From Maribellus sp. CM-23 (GTDB lineage Bacteria; Bacteroidota; Bacteroidia; Bacteroidales; Prolixibacteraceae), in assembly GCF_021354595.1 (NCBI RefSeq), contig NZ_JADWYJ010000004.1, positions 601,377 through 665,376 of the forward strand: 64,000 bases of DNA. The letters are read 5' to 3'. Each line of letters opens with the position of its first letter. The first letter of the stretch is position 1. Position numbers and translations under genes: made by a program. A model generated the notes under the pieces. The model worked only from the letters and a program-made list of their open reading frames with translations, was not told where the DNA came from and ran no database searches. This document shows, in pieces, positions 1 to 10,004 of this stretch.

Positions 1-1
1 C

Positions 2-1936
2 ATGCTTGGGAAATACCAAACTCCGGATGTTGTTTTCCATTCTGATTATGCCCTGGTGGGAGCAACCCGTTCAAACGCTATTGCGATTTCGATGAAAGAA
101 GACAAGAAAAAGTGGATGGAAACGATCCATACTTTACTCGAAAAAGAAGATGAAATAAGTGGCCTGGACAACGAAGATGAAAACCCGGTACACCACCGTT
201 TAAAAGCCGGCGAGGTTCGTTACCTGTTTACCGAAAATGCAAGCTCAAGTCCCCACGCAAGTTCTGCCGGTTACACGGGCTATCCGGCATCGAGCGTTGG
301 CAGGTACCTTACTTACACCGGAATATGGGATCGTTCGTGGATGATGGGACATGAAGTAGGACATCAGCATCAGCAACCGGCGTATCAGATCAATAAATCT
401 ACGGAATCAACGGTTAATATTTACTCCTATTTTGTAGAGCGGTACATTCAGCACCAAAAAGGAAACCTTTCGTACAACAGAACTACGGCCGAAAGATGGC
501 AACAGGCGCAGAGTACTTACCTGAGTTTGCCGCTTGAAGAAAGGGTATATGATATGGACGATAGTAGTTTGGAAACGATTACCGGATTTAACCGCGACGA
601 ACTGCGTTTTATGCCCTGGGAACAACTGTTCCTTATTTTTGGCGACGATTTTTACAAGAAACTGCACCGGGTAACGCGCGAGGAAGGAACAGTTGGTGGT
701 TCGGAAAACGAAAGACGCCGTTACCTGATATGGAAAGCGTCAAAAATAAGCGGTTACGACCTTCGCGAATTCTTTAACCAATGGGGAATCAGGCTGACCT
801 CCGACTACGACAAAGGCATACTGAATACAAAAACGGAGGAAGCCGTAAAAGCCGGTAAAATGGTTGAATTGCCACATCCGGTAAGTGAAATAATCAAAGT
901 AACGGGGCAGGATTTGCCCGAGTGGTGTCCACTGCCTTTGATTGGCGAAGCAACACCTGATGACGATTTGGCGCAAAGCGAAGTAGACTGGGTGCAGGCC
1001 AGAAAAAAATACTGCGATTATTCGACTTCAACCGGAACGATTACCGATACACGCGACGGAAAAACATATTCCTATAAAAAATACGGAGCGCTCGACTGGT
1101 TTACCGAAAACCTGAATTATGCCGACGAACGTTTCAATAACCCTTCTGACCCCAACATGCCCAAATACGTACTCAGTGTTTATCCTGAAGCCGAAAAAGA
1201 TCCGGCCGGCGAAGTTTTCGGGAGAATGTACGTTACTTATGCCATGAGTGAACTGGCAAACAGCTGGTGCCCCGAAGGCTGGCGAGCAGCCACTAGCCAG
1301 GATTGGTCGGATTTGTACGAGGCCGTAAAAGAGGAATATAATTTATCTGAAGACCAGGTCGGTTCGTGTATGGTCTGCGGTGGCGATCAGGATACCGAAA
1401 CTGACGGGCTTTGGTGGAAAGGAGCCTTAGGCTCGAAAGGAACCAACGAGTTGAAAAAGCAGGTAGGGTTTAATATATTGCCGGCAGGAGTTTACAACAC
1501 TACTACTTCGGCTTACGATCAGGGAGATGAGAAAGGAAATAAAGCCAGTTTCTTTGATCCTTCGTCGGTGTGGTACCACCAGGTATTTAGCGCTTCGTCG
1601 TTGTCGATGGTTCGAAAAAACCGCAATTCACGTCATTATGGTTCCATTCGTTGTGTTCGCGAAGCTGGCGACGTGACCTCTTCTTCGGAGATTAAAACAG
1701 GGGCAAACCTGAAGGTGTATCCAAATCCGGTACGTGTAGGTCAGGCTTTTTATGTCGAAAACAGCTCCTTGCCTGAGAATACTACGATTGGGGTTTACAG
1801 CCTTACCGGGCAAAAGATCCAGAAAAAACCAGCCCGGCAATTCAAAGAACAATTGAGTATTGCAACTTCCGGCGTTTACATCATAAAATACGAGTCAGAA
1901 AATCAATCAATGCAAACGAAAATTATGGTGCGTTAA
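2..1936 (+). CDS. Secreted M60/enhancin-type metalloprotease with FISUMP domain and T9SS sorting tail (5' truncated)
   Basis: Predicted zinc endopeptidase of the M60 (enhancin-like) group, a family known to act on glycosylated proteins such as mucins. The visible part starts inside the protein: no signal peptide is present and the frame is open at the window edge, so the true start lies upstream. In the 644 visible residues, the zinc motif HEVGH is at residues 117-121 (His117, Glu118, His121), inside the typical MMGHEVGHQHQQ context. Residues about 345-580 form a FISUMP domain (DTRDGKTYSYKKYGALDW at its start, SIRCVREAG at its end). The last about 70 residues (LKVYPNPV, GVYSLTGQKI, SGVYIIKY) are a type A T9SS C-terminal sorting domain, so the protein should be exported and attached to or released from the cell surface. 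Its downstream neighbour is a thioredoxin-like protein. The family call rests on the zinc motif and its surroundings; substrate is unknown. Confidence 0.8.
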   Translation: MLGKYQTPDVVFHSDYALVGATRSNAIAISMKEDKKKWMETIHTLLEKEDEISGLDNEDENPVHHRLKAGEVRYLFTENASSSPHASSAGYTGYPASSVGRYLTYTGIWDRSWMMGHEVGHQHQQPAYQINKSTESTVNIYSYFVERYIQHQKGNLSYNRTTAERWQQAQSTYLSLPLEERVYDMDDSSLETITGFNRDELRFMPWEQLFLIFGDDFYKKLHRVTREEGTVGGSENERRRYLIWKASKISGYDLREFFNQWGIRLTSDYDKGILNTKTEEAVKAGKMVELPHPVSEIIKVTGQDLPEWCPLPLIGEATPDDDLAQSEVDWVQARKKYCDYSTSTGTITDTRDGKTYSYKKYGALDWFTENLNYADERFNNPSDPNMPKYVLSVYPEAEKDPAGEVFGRMYVTYAMSELANSWCPEGWRAATSQDWSDLYEAVKEEYNLSEDQVGSCMVCGGDQDTETDGLWWKGALGSKGTNELKKQVGFNILPAGVYNTTTSAYDQGDEKGNKASFFDPSSVWYHQVFSASSLSMVRKNRNSRHYGSIRCVREAGDVTSSSEIKTGANLKVYPNPVRVGQAFYVENSSLPENTTIGVYSLTGQKIQKKPARQFKEQLSIATSGVYIIKYESENQSMQTKIMVR

Positions 1937-1961
1937 ACCATAAATGATAAAGTAAGCTGAG

Positions 1962-2014
1962 AAAACAGCCAGAAAAAGTGATGAGTTAAGACCTCGTCCT
2001 TTGGAGGCTGTTTT
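1962..2014 (+). terminator. Possible terminator after the M60 protease
   Basis: AAAACAGCC at 1962-1970 pairs with GGCTGTTTT at 2006-2014, followed by TATATTTTAT. The 9-bp stem is perfect but the 35-nt loop is long for an intrinsic terminator; a short inner pairing (CCTC/GAGG) may tighten it. Position 25 nt after the stop codon fits. Confidence 0.45.
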
Positions 2015-2147
2015 TATATTTTATCGAAATTTAGAGGTGAATTTTAAAAGCAGAAAAAGAAATCAGTATGTAAGGGGTGCTGTGTTCAGTGCGCTTGTTG
2101 AGAGGTCGTAAAAGTAAATGTATTTGAAAATTGCCGATTATATTGAG

Positions 2148-3083
2148 ATGAAAAATCGTACTATCCGTTTGCTACTTGTGGCCTGTTATTTTCTAATTGG
2201 AATTTTTGGCAGTGTAAAAACTGTTTCTGCTCAGCAGGAGAAACAGTTTCCCAAAATTAGCATTCCGGAGATTATTCCACAAAATGATAAAATAAACTAC
2301 CTCGCAGCGCACTATTGGGATAATTTCAATTTTCAGGACACCGCTTTTCTTGCACACCCAGCGGTGTTGAGCAAGGCACTTGCCAGCTATTTACAGGTAT
2401 TGTCTATGGCAAACAGTGAGATTTCCGATGCATCGTGGCATCACTTTCTTGAAAGAATACAAGCCAGCCGGCCCATGTTCAGCTACTTTTCCGCAGGCTT
2501 GAAAAGCTACCTGTATCACCCTGATTCTCCTTTTCGAAACGAAGATTATTATTTGGCGGTGCTGAATACTCTCATTGCTTCGCCCAAAACCAGCTGGTCA
2601 GAGAAGGAAAGGGCGAAACGCGAAAAACAGTCTTTGCTCAAAAACAAGGTGGGGACCTTGGCTGCCGATGTGGTTTACACACTCGCCTCCGGTAAAACCG
2701 GCCGTATATCTGATAGTCTAACCCCATATACGCTCTTACTTTTTTATAACCCGGGGTGCCATGCCTGCGAAGAAACCCTCGCATTTCTGAAACAATCGCA
2801 GGTTATAAATAGTGCTTTGTCTGAAAAAGAACTAACACTTATTGCCATCTATCCCGATGAAGATGTAAGTACCTGGAGAAATTACTGTGCAAATATACGT
2901 GCATCGTGGATTAACGGCTACGACAAAAATACCCGGATACTGAAAGAAGAGCTTTTCGATCTGCGTGCCATCCCATCACTTTATCTTCTGGATGCGAACA
3001 AAACGGTGTTGCTAAAAGATGCACCGGCTTCCGTTATAGAAGTCTTTCTGAACAATCACAAATTTCTAAACATCGGTTATTAA
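2148..3083 (+). CDS. Exported thioredoxin-like protein (DUF5106/TlpA-like)
   Basis: 311 residues. An upstream in-frame ATG at 2118 exists, but the ATG at 2148 begins a normal signal peptide (MKNRTIRLLLVACYF, cleavage near VSAQQ), so 2148 is preferred. The N-terminal half (about 40-180) is helical and resembles the DUF5106 region that precedes thioredoxin domains in Bacteroidota. The C-terminal half is a thioredoxin-like fold with redox motif CHAC at Cys204 and Cys207 (context NPGCHACEE) and the cis-Pro loop region AIPSLYLLD. It should act in the periplasm as a disulfide reductase or oxidase. It lies between the M60 protease and locus A, with a 195-bp gap before SusC, so it is probably its own unit. 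Partner proteins are not evident. Confidence 0.75.
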   Translation: MKNRTIRLLLVACYFLIGIFGSVKTVSAQQEKQFPKISIPEIIPQNDKINYLAAHYWDNFNFQDTAFLAHPAVLSKALASYLQVLSMANSEISDASWHHFLERIQASRPMFSYFSAGLKSYLYHPDSPFRNEDYYLAVLNTLIASPKTSWSEKERAKREKQSLLKNKVGTLAADVVYTLASGKTGRISDSLTPYTLLLFYNPGCHACEETLAFLKQSQVINSALSEKELTLIAIYPDEDVSTWRNYCANIRASWINGYDKNTRILKEELFDLRAIPSLYLLDANKTVLLKDAPASVIEVFLNNHKFLNIGY

Positions 3084-3278
3084 AATCGCGACCCCCAAAG
3101 CCTCTAAAATATCTCTCCATGTCGCAATGTGTTGCAAACCTGTGCTTTGAGAGGCAAGGTGTGAGTACATGAGTAAGGAGAGTAAAACAAATCACAATTT
3201 GAGTAAATCGAAAAAATGCCCCTGAACTAATATTGCAGCAATCATATGCATTATTAATTTACTAAACATTGTTATGAC

Positions 3279-6200
3279 ATGAAAAAACCTAACGAGATCT
3301 TTTTGGAGAAGTTCTTAACTCCAAAACAGACGTCTGCTATTCTATTCTTTTTATTGGTTTCGCTGACGCTGTTTTCGCAGGCTCAGGGAGTAAGTGGTTT
3401 GGTGAAAGACAAAAACAACGAACCGCTTATCGGAGCTAACGTGATTATCCAGGGGACAACCATCGGAACGGTAACCAATATCGATGGCAAGTTTTCGCTG
3501 GAGCAGGTTGCTTCTGACGCAACACTTGAATTTTCGTTGATTGGCTACCTAAAACAAACTGTAGAGGTAAATGGAAGAACTTCCATCACAGTTACGCTTG
3601 AAGATGATGTACAAAACATCGAAGAAGTGGTAGTGGTGGGTTTTGGTACCCAGAAGAAAGTAAACGTAACCGGTGCTGTGAGCAGTGTTACCGCCGAAAC
3701 TTTCGAGAACAAACCGGTTGCCAACATTGGCCAGGCGCTGCAAGGGGTTGTACCTAACCTGAATGTGAACATCAGCAATGGTTCTCCCAATGCAACTCCT
3801 TCGTTTAACATCAGGGGAGGAACATCCATGACTTACAGTGATGGAAAATATGTGGTAACCTCAGGCTCTCCGCTTATTCTGGTGGATGGTATTGAGATGA
3901 CAGCTTCGCTGCTCAATCAGATGAATCCCAACGATATTGAAAGCATGAGTGTTATTAAGGATGCTTCGGCTGCTGCCATTTATGGTACAAAAGCTACGTT
4001 TGGGGTGATTCTGATTACCACCAAAACCGGTAAATTTAACCAGGACGGAAAAATCAACTACAGCTACGATATTTCCTGGGACACTCCGTCGGCGATGCCC
4101 GACATTCTTGATTCGTACACCATTCAAAAAGCAGGAATGGACAAAACGGTATGGACAGGCGGTTCGGTTGGCGATGCCGATTTGAAAAAACTGGAAGCCA
4201 TGCAAAAGTACCTTGACAATCCAATCCCCGAAAATGCTTATTACATGGACGGGAATTCGATTATATGGGTGGGGAATATGAATCCCTACAAAACCGTTGT
4301 CAGGAATTGGACACCCACTAAAAAACACAACCTGAGTTTTACCGATGGTACCGACAGGATTTCTTACTACGTGTCACTCGGATACCAGAACCAGGAAGGA
4401 ATGTACAGCATTAATACCGATGAATATAAGCGCTACAATGCAAGTGCACGTGTGAATGCAAAAATTAAAAAGTGGTTTAATGTTGAAGCAAAATTCAATT
4501 ACAATAAAACCAGCTACGATGCTCCTTACCTGGTTGGTGGCAAAGGAAACCTGTGGGGGGCGATGCGCAACGAAACAGGCAAAAATATAAACATGCCGAT
4601 AAAGACCGGGCCAAACGATCCTATTCCCGGAGCTTATACCGATAATATTCTGGCCTGGTTGACCTACGGTGCCAAAACCAGTTCTATTTCTACGTCAACA
4701 TCGCTAGCTATTTCGCCCGAGATCATTGTGATCCCGAAAACCTTGAAATTAAAAGCTGATTTATCGTACCTGCCACAAACTTCTGTATACAATCGTCATA
4801 GTCCGCAACACGAATACATTACCATCAGCTGGACAAATCCGGTTTCTGAACAATCAGAGGCTCAGGACAACAGGGCCCGTTTAACGAGAAGTTCAGTTGA
4901 CACTTACCTGTTAAATACTTACGCTGATTTTAACAAGACATTTGCAGGGGTTCACAATGTTTCGGTAATCGCTGGTTTTAGCCAGGAAAGTGTTACTTAC
5001 GGATCATTGACCGGTAACATGAGAGGCTTGTTCTCTCCCGACATTCAAAATCCGGATGCAGCCGAAGACATTACACTTCATACGCTTGAAACCGGGGCTC
5101 AGAAACGTACAGGCCGTGCGGTTTTTGGCCGTGTTAGTTATAACTATAAAGAGCGCTACCTGGTGGAAATGAATGGCCGCTACGATGGTAGCTCGCGTTT
5201 TACGCCTAACGAGCGTTATTTCTTCTTCCCTTCTTTCTCTCTGGGATGGCGTATTACCGAGGAAGCTTTTATGGCCGGTACCAAGAACTGGCTTACCAAC
5301 CTGAAAGTAAGAGCTTCGTGGGGTAAGTTAGGTAGCCAGCCGGGCAGTTACTATCCTTACCAGGCAACGATGGACTCGGGCAGTGCAGGCATGATCATCG
5401 ATGGCGTGTACGTATCAACGGTTAATGCTCCGGGGCTGGTAGCTCCAACCTTAACATGGGAAAAAGCTGCTACAACCAACTTTGGTCTCGATGCCGGATT
5501 TATTGACAACAAACTGAATATGAACCTGGATATTTTTGAGCGCAAAACCACAGATATCCTGACCAATGGTAACGTAGCTTATCCTTCGGTACTTGGTGCC
5601 AGTGCGCCACTCGAAAACTCGGGAGCCATTAAAGCCTACGGATGGGAATTGGCTCTTAAATGGAACGAACAGCTGAAAAACGGCCTGCGCTACGGAGTAG
5701 AACTGTCGGTATACGATTCCAGAACGAAAGTGGAACACTATGCAGCCAATCCGAGTATGAACATCAGCTACCTGTACGACGGAGCCTACACAGGTGCGAT
5801 CTGGGGCTATACAACAGGTGGTATTTTACAGGAAGAAGACCTGGTAAAAAAAGAATCGGGAACCGGCTATATTTTTAACGGCCCTTACCACACCGGAAAC
5901 CTTTATCCCGGGTACACCTGGTACCGCGATATTAACGGCGATGGTAAGATCAGCGGAGGAAATTCAACGGTTGAAGATTCAGGTGACCTTAGCATCATTG
6001 GGAACAGTACTCCACGTTACCGCTACAGTGCAACAGGTAATGTTGCCTACAAGGGACTTGATTTCAGCGTATTCTTTCAGGGTGTAGCTAAACGCGATAT
6101 CTGGACCGGAAGTTCAGCTTACTGGGGCGGTGGCGCCGGTTCGCAATGGATGTACGACCGTTCGTGGACACCCGAACGCACCGATGCCAAATTCCCGATG

Positions 6201-6455
6201 TACACCTCAGGAGTGAGCACACAAACTGCCTACTTGCTTAACGGCGCTTATTTGCGGTTAAAACAAGTGATGCTGGGATACACTTTGCCACAGGAATTAA
6301 CCAAGAAAGTAGGTGTTGACAGGTTACGTTTCCACGTTGCCGGTTACAACCTGTTTGAGATTACAGATATCCCGGGTGTTTTTGATCCCGATCAGATCTC
6401 CGATGCTTATCCGGCCAAAAGAACGGTATCATTTGGAGTACAGGTGGGCTTCTAA
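3279..6455 (+). CDS. SusC-like TonB-dependent outer-membrane transporter (locus A)
   Basis: 1058 residues, normal length for a SusC protein. Signal peptide at 1-36 (LFSQAQG at its end), then a carboxypeptidase-D-regulatory-like beta-sandwich (about 38-112: SGLVKDKNNEPLIGANVII, DGKFSL), the conserved SusC box EEVVVVGFGTQKK, a plug domain (about 130-235, with PLILVDGIEM and DASAAAIYGTKA), and a 22-strand barrel ending in the aromatic residue of VQVGF. There is no STN domain, so this transporter should not signal to an anti-sigma factor; that fits regulation by the HTCS gene at 10005. It pairs with the SusD gene 64 bp downstream and together they should bind and import oligosaccharides driven by TonB. 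A TAATATTG sequence at 3228-3235 is one mismatch from the Bacteroidota -7 box and could be part of its promoter; weak evidence. Confidence 0.96.
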   Translation: MKKPNEIFLEKFLTPKQTSAILFFLLVSLTLFSQAQGVSGLVKDKNNEPLIGANVIIQGTTIGTVTNIDGKFSLEQVASDATLEFSLIGYLKQTVEVNGRTSITVTLEDDVQNIEEVVVVGFGTQKKVNVTGAVSSVTAETFENKPVANIGQALQGVVPNLNVNISNGSPNATPSFNIRGGTSMTYSDGKYVVTSGSPLILVDGIEMTASLLNQMNPNDIESMSVIKDASAAAIYGTKATFGVILITTKTGKFNQDGKINYSYDISWDTPSAMPDILDSYTIQKAGMDKTVWTGGSVGDADLKKLEAMQKYLDNPIPENAYYMDGNSIIWVGNMNPYKTVVRNWTPTKKHNLSFTDGTDRISYYVSLGYQNQEGMYSINTDEYKRYNASARVNAKIKKWFNVEAKFNYNKTSYDAPYLVGGKGNLWGAMRNETGKNINMPIKTGPNDPIPGAYTDNILAWLTYGAKTSSISTSTSLAISPEIIVIPKTLKLKADLSYLPQTSVYNRHSPQHEYITISWTNPVSEQSEAQDNRARLTRSSVDTYLLNTYADFNKTFAGVHNVSVIAGFSQESVTYGSLTGNMRGLFSPDIQNPDAAEDITLHTLETGAQKRTGRAVFGRVSYNYKERYLVEMNGRYDGSSRFTPNERYFFFPSFSLGWRITEEAFMAGTKNWLTNLKVRASWGKLGSQPGSYYPYQATMDSGSAGMIIDGVYVSTVNAPGLVAPTLTWEKAATTNFGLDAGFIDNKLNMNLDIFERKTTDILTNGNVAYPSVLGASAPLENSGAIKAYGWELALKWNEQLKNGLRYGVELSVYDSRTKVEHYAANPSMNISYLYDGAYTGAIWGYTTGGILQEEDLVKKESGTGYIFNGPYHTGNLYPGYTWYRDINGDGKISGGNSTVEDSGDLSIIGNSTPRYRYSATGNVAYKGLDFSVFFQGVAKRDIWTGSSAYWGGGAGSQWMYDRSWTPERTDAKFPMYTSGVSTQTAYLLNGAYLRLKQVMLGYTLPQELTKKVGVDRLRFHVAGYNLFEITDIPGVFDPDQISDAYPAKRTVSFGVQVGF

Positions 6456-6519
6456 CAGGGTTAAATTGAATAACAAATTATATCGGATTCAATTTTCGAA
6501 TTATTAATAACAAAAAAAG

Positions 6520-8487
6520 ATGAAGAATCTAAAATATTATATAGTTGCACTTTGCCTGGCGGGTGGAATTCTGTTTAGCTCGTGTAACGACGATTTTCTG
6601 CAACAAGATCCAATTCAGGAACTGGCCGAAGGTTCTTTCCTGAAAAATGAGGGCGATTTACCCTTGTTTTTAAACCAGGTGTACGACGATTATATTGTTG
6701 GCCATCAGAATGGCTGGGCGTACAGCCGCGTAGCTCCTTTTTACGATGTACAGGGAAGCCCGATTATTTACAAAGATTTGTTTTCGGACAATATGGTAAA
6801 AACAGGGAATACAAGCAGCCGTTTAAATGAATCGTACATTGTTCCGCAAAGCGGTGCAAACGAAGGATGGAGCTGGTCGAGCCTGAGAAAGATCAACTAT
6901 TTTCTGCGTAACTACCGGATGGCGGAAAGCTCGGTAACCAGCCCCGACGAATTAAACAAATGGGCTGCCGAAGCATACTTTTTCAAGGCCTGGGATTATT
7001 ATGAAAAAGTGGTAATTTTTGGCGAAGTTCCGTGGTATGTTACCGATTTGAATGTGGATTCGGAAGAATTGTACGCTCCGCGTACTCCCCGTGCAGAATT
7101 GATGGACTCCGTGCTTTGGAGCATTAACTATGCCGTGGACAATATCAAAGAGGGAGGAAATCCTGACGGCCGTATCAACCGCGACATGGCTAACTTTCTG
7201 AAAGCCCGGATTTGTCTTTTTGAAGGAACGTTCCGTAAATACCATACGGAGTTGGGCCTTGAATCGAGTGCCAATAAATTTCTGCAGGAATGTGTTACTG
7301 CCTGCGAGGAGATCATTGCCAGCGGGCACTACGAGTTGTACAACGCCGGTACCGATCCGTATTGGAAAATGTTCAGTTTCCAAAAGACCCCAGGTGCCGA
7401 TGGAAACAGAGAAGCCATTTTGGCACGTGTTTACGACGGTGACAAACTGGGCCACGCTACGCAACGTTATTTCGACCAAAACAACGGTGGTGCCGGAGGA
7501 CGTTACAGCAAAGGTGCCACAAGAGGTTTAATTGACGAATACCTGTGTATTGACGGACGTCCGATTTATACCGGAGGCTCAGAAGGTAATTATGTGAAAA
7601 ACCCGCACTTCCTGGGATATGACGGCTTGTGGGCCGAGCTGGAAAACAGGGATCCGCGTTTGCGTCAAACCGTAGCGCGCCCGGGTGAATTTCAAACCAT
7701 TTCTCCGGCAGGTGCCGGCGACATGAATGTTGAAAAATACGGTGTCAACTATCCGGCAATTGCCTACAACTATGCCCGCGCAAACGGCTCAACCGTAACC
7801 GGTTATTTGTTCTGCAAACACTGGGTGTGCGATTTCGATGAATACAATGCCGTAACCAACGGTACACAAACTGCCGTAATGTTCCGCTACGGCGAAGTAT
7901 TACTGATGCTGGCCGAAGCAAAAGCCGAGCTGGGTACATTTACCCAGGAAGATGCCGACAGAACCATCAATAAATTGAGAGAAAGAGCCGGTTTTGATTT
8001 CAATACATACCCCAATTCAAAACTCAATGTTTCGAATTTGCCGGATGACCCACGTCTGGATAGAATTTATGCCGAAAAACTGGATTACCCGGTGTCGCCG
8101 CTTATTCGCGAAATCCGCAGGGAGCGAAGAGTGGAAATGGTACTTGAAGGACAGCGTTACGAAGATTTAATGCGTTGGAAAGCCGGAAAATTATTGACGG
8201 TTCCACTCAGAGGTATGAAGTTTACTTCTGAAAAACAAGCGATGTACGACGGGTCGCACGAGGCTGCTACCACACCTGCCACCTGGACAGCCAAAAAAGC
8301 GACCATTGGCAAAGAAGTGTGGGTTGATGGAGACGGATTCCTGATTGCTTATCCGCGCGACTCAAGGATTACCGATGGCACATTGCCCTGGAGTGACAAA
8401 CGTTACTACTGGCCGATTCCGTTCGATCAGCTTACCTTGAACAAGAACCTGACACAATCGCCCGGTTGGGAAGATATTGAGAGATAA
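6520..8487 (+). CDS. SusD/RagB-like glycan-binding lipoprotein (locus A)
   Basis: 655 residues. Lipoprotein signal peptide with lipobox Cys22 (ILFSSCNDDF), then the usual SusD opening FLQQDPIQELAEGSF. Tetratricopeptide-like helices follow (AAEAYFFKAWDYYEKVVIFGEVPW, a typical SusD stretch, at about 150-173), and the C-terminal part carries IRRERRVEMVLEGQRYEDL, a hallmark of the RagB/SusD family. The protein should sit as a lid on the SusC barrel at the outer face of the outer membrane and capture oligosaccharides. It lies 64 bp behind susC and 31 bp ahead of the surface lipoprotein gene, so the three form one operon that ends at the terminator at 9743-9764. Confidence 0.96.
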   Translation: MKNLKYYIVALCLAGGILFSSCNDDFLQQDPIQELAEGSFLKNEGDLPLFLNQVYDDYIVGHQNGWAYSRVAPFYDVQGSPIIYKDLFSDNMVKTGNTSSRLNESYIVPQSGANEGWSWSSLRKINYFLRNYRMAESSVTSPDELNKWAAEAYFFKAWDYYEKVVIFGEVPWYVTDLNVDSEELYAPRTPRAELMDSVLWSINYAVDNIKEGGNPDGRINRDMANFLKARICLFEGTFRKYHTELGLESSANKFLQECVTACEEIIASGHYELYNAGTDPYWKMFSFQKTPGADGNREAILARVYDGDKLGHATQRYFDQNNGGAGGRYSKGATRGLIDEYLCIDGRPIYTGGSEGNYVKNPHFLGYDGLWAELENRDPRLRQTVARPGEFQTISPAGAGDMNVEKYGVNYPAIAYNYARANGSTVTGYLFCKHWVCDFDEYNAVTNGTQTAVMFRYGEVLLMLAEAKAELGTFTQEDADRTINKLRERAGFDFNTYPNSKLNVSNLPDDPRLDRIYAEKLDYPVSPLIREIRRERRVEMVLEGQRYEDLMRWKAGKLLTVPLRGMKFTSEKQAMYDGSHEAATTPATWTAKKATIGKEVWVDGDGFLIAYPRDSRITDGTLPWSDKRYYWPIPFDQLTLNKNLTQSPGWEDIER

Positions 8488-8518
8488 ATAACCAAAACAT
8501 TAGGATATACGAAATAAT

Positions 8519-9721
8519 ATGAAAGCAATACATTATCAAAAACTAACTATTCTGCTGTTGGCTTTCGGACTGTCTTTCTCGTCGTGTACGGAAGACGATG
8601 AAATAAAGGTAGCCGCGGTAACCTTGCTACAGGCTGAATACGTGGACAACAATATGCAGATTTCGTTGAAAGACAACGAGACCTTACAACTGACCCCTTT
8701 TATTATGCCTCAGAATGCTTCTGATAAGAAAGTTGTTTACTCCAATAAAAATACGGAGATACTGACTATCAGTGCCGAAGGACTATTGACGCCAAAAGCT
8801 ATTGGAACAGATACCATTATGGTACAAGCCACTGACGGTTCGGGTGTTCAGACTTCGTACCGGGTTAACATTACCGACCACATGGTAAAAGCCACCGGTA
8901 TTTCTGTTTCTGCTGAAGCCAGTAATGTTGAGTTGAAAATTGGCGGAGCCACTTTTAACCTGGCTGATCACATTACGATCACGCCTGCCGATACATGGGA
9001 CAAATCGGTGACTTATATGTCGTCAAACACCAACGTGGTTACAGTAAGTCCTGAAGGTATTATTACTCCGGTGGGAGTGGGGAATGCCACGGTAACGGTA
9101 ACAACTGCTGACGGCAGTAATATTTCGCGCAATTGCAATATTACCGTACTCAACCTGGTAAAACGTGAAATTGATATTGAACGCACCGGATGGACAGTGG
9201 CAACTTCAGTAAGCTATTACGACGGAAATGATTATGTGACAGACGGTACTACAGGAAAACCGGAAGACATACTGGACTTAAATCAGGCTACTTTCCTGTC
9301 GATGGTTAAACCGGGGAAAAAGTACGGTGACTATGATGGAACTACCTACACCGAAGTTTATTTTACAGTTGATTTGCAATCGGCTCAAAACTTCGATTAT
9401 GTAATCTGGCAGCACCGCACCACCAATACGTTGGCATTCCTGCGCCCCTATACGTTTACTATCTCCGGTAGTAACGATGCCTCGTCGTGGACAGTATTAA
9501 AAGAGAATGTTGAAATCCCCAATACGGGCGCGAACGCACAAAACGGAAAAGATGAAAACGTTTACCACATTCCGCTGATCGATTTGCCGGAAACACTAAC
9601 GGAAGCACCGGCAGGTTTCAATTACCGCTATGTGAAAGTAGAGCTTACCTCGTGGAATACAGGGAGCGGAAGTACCATGCAAATTGCTGAATTTGGATTG
9701 GGGAAAATAATTGTTGAATAA
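8519..9721 (+). CDS. Surface glycan-binding-type lipoprotein with two Big_2 domains and a discoidin-like C-terminus
   Basis: 400 residues. Lipobox Cys23 (LSFSSCTEDDE). Residues about 33-120 and 125-211 are two bacterial Ig-like (Big_2) domains, each with the signature of a value compared with later 'GLLTPKAIGTDTIMV' or 'GIITPVGVGNATVTV' type strands. Residues about 217-400 resemble an F5/8 type C (discoidin-like) carbohydrate-binding fold (VYFTVDLQSAQNFDYVIW, FTISGSNDASSWTVL, YRYVKVELTSW). The position right after SusC/SusD is where surface glycan-binding proteins are normally encoded, so a role in binding the polysaccharide at the cell surface is likely. No catalytic residues are evident. 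Last gene of the susCD operon. Confidence 0.8.
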   Translation: MKAIHYQKLTILLLAFGLSFSSCTEDDEIKVAAVTLLQAEYVDNNMQISLKDNETLQLTPFIMPQNASDKKVVYSNKNTEILTISAEGLLTPKAIGTDTIMVQATDGSGVQTSYRVNITDHMVKATGISVSAEASNVELKIGGATFNLADHITITPADTWDKSVTYMSSNTNVVTVSPEGIITPVGVGNATVTVTTADGSNISRNCNITVLNLVKREIDIERTGWTVATSVSYYDGNDYVTDGTTGKPEDILDLNQATFLSMVKPGKKYGDYDGTTYTEVYFTVDLQSAQNFDYVIWQHRTTNTLAFLRPYTFTISGSNDASSWTVLKENVEIPNTGANAQNGKDENVYHIPLIDLPETLTEAPAGFNYRYVKVELTSWNTGSGSTMQIAEFGLGKIIVE

Positions 9722-9742
9722 TTCTAACTCACTTTTTAAAAA

Positions 9743-9764
9743 TGCCCGGGAGTTTTCCCGGGCA
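9743..9764 (+). terminator. Intrinsic terminator of the locus A susCD operon
   Basis: TGCCCGGGA (9743-9751) and TCCCGGGCA (9756-9764) form a perfect 9-bp GC-rich stem with a GTTT loop, followed by ATTTTTTTA. It lies 22 bp after the stop of the surface lipoprotein and separates the operon from the HTCS gene. Confidence 0.93.
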
Positions 9765-9848
9765 ATTTTTTTATTCATTGGCTCGAAACAGCAGCTGTCC
9801 AAAATCGGAATTTATGAGTTTTGACAGCCGCTAAAACTGTATGAATCC

Positions 9849-9856
9849 TACTTTTG
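9849..9856 (+). promoter_or_regulatory. Candidate -7 box of the HTCS gene
   Basis: TACTTTTG matches the Bacteroidota TAnnTTTG -7 consensus exactly. It lies between the terminator at 9743-9764 and the HTCS start at 10005, leaving a leader of about 140 nt. The nearest TTTG (9820-9823) is 25 bp upstream, longer than usual for the -33 box, so only the -7 element is supported. Confidence 0.45.
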
Positions 9857-10004
9857 CAAACTGTTTATATTCTAAAACTCGGAAAAACAAATACAGGACG
9901 ATAAGGAAGCAGAGGGGACGTTAAGCCTGCCTGCCGTTGAAAACGGATGTTCTCCGCTGCTGCGAAATACCAAATGTTCCTTGTTGAAACAACTCGATAA
10001 TACC

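Noticed and set aside
3228..3235. TAATATTG as the -7 box of locus A susC
   Set aside because: One mismatch from TAnnTTTG and no -33 TTTG at proper distance; mentioned in the gene entry only.
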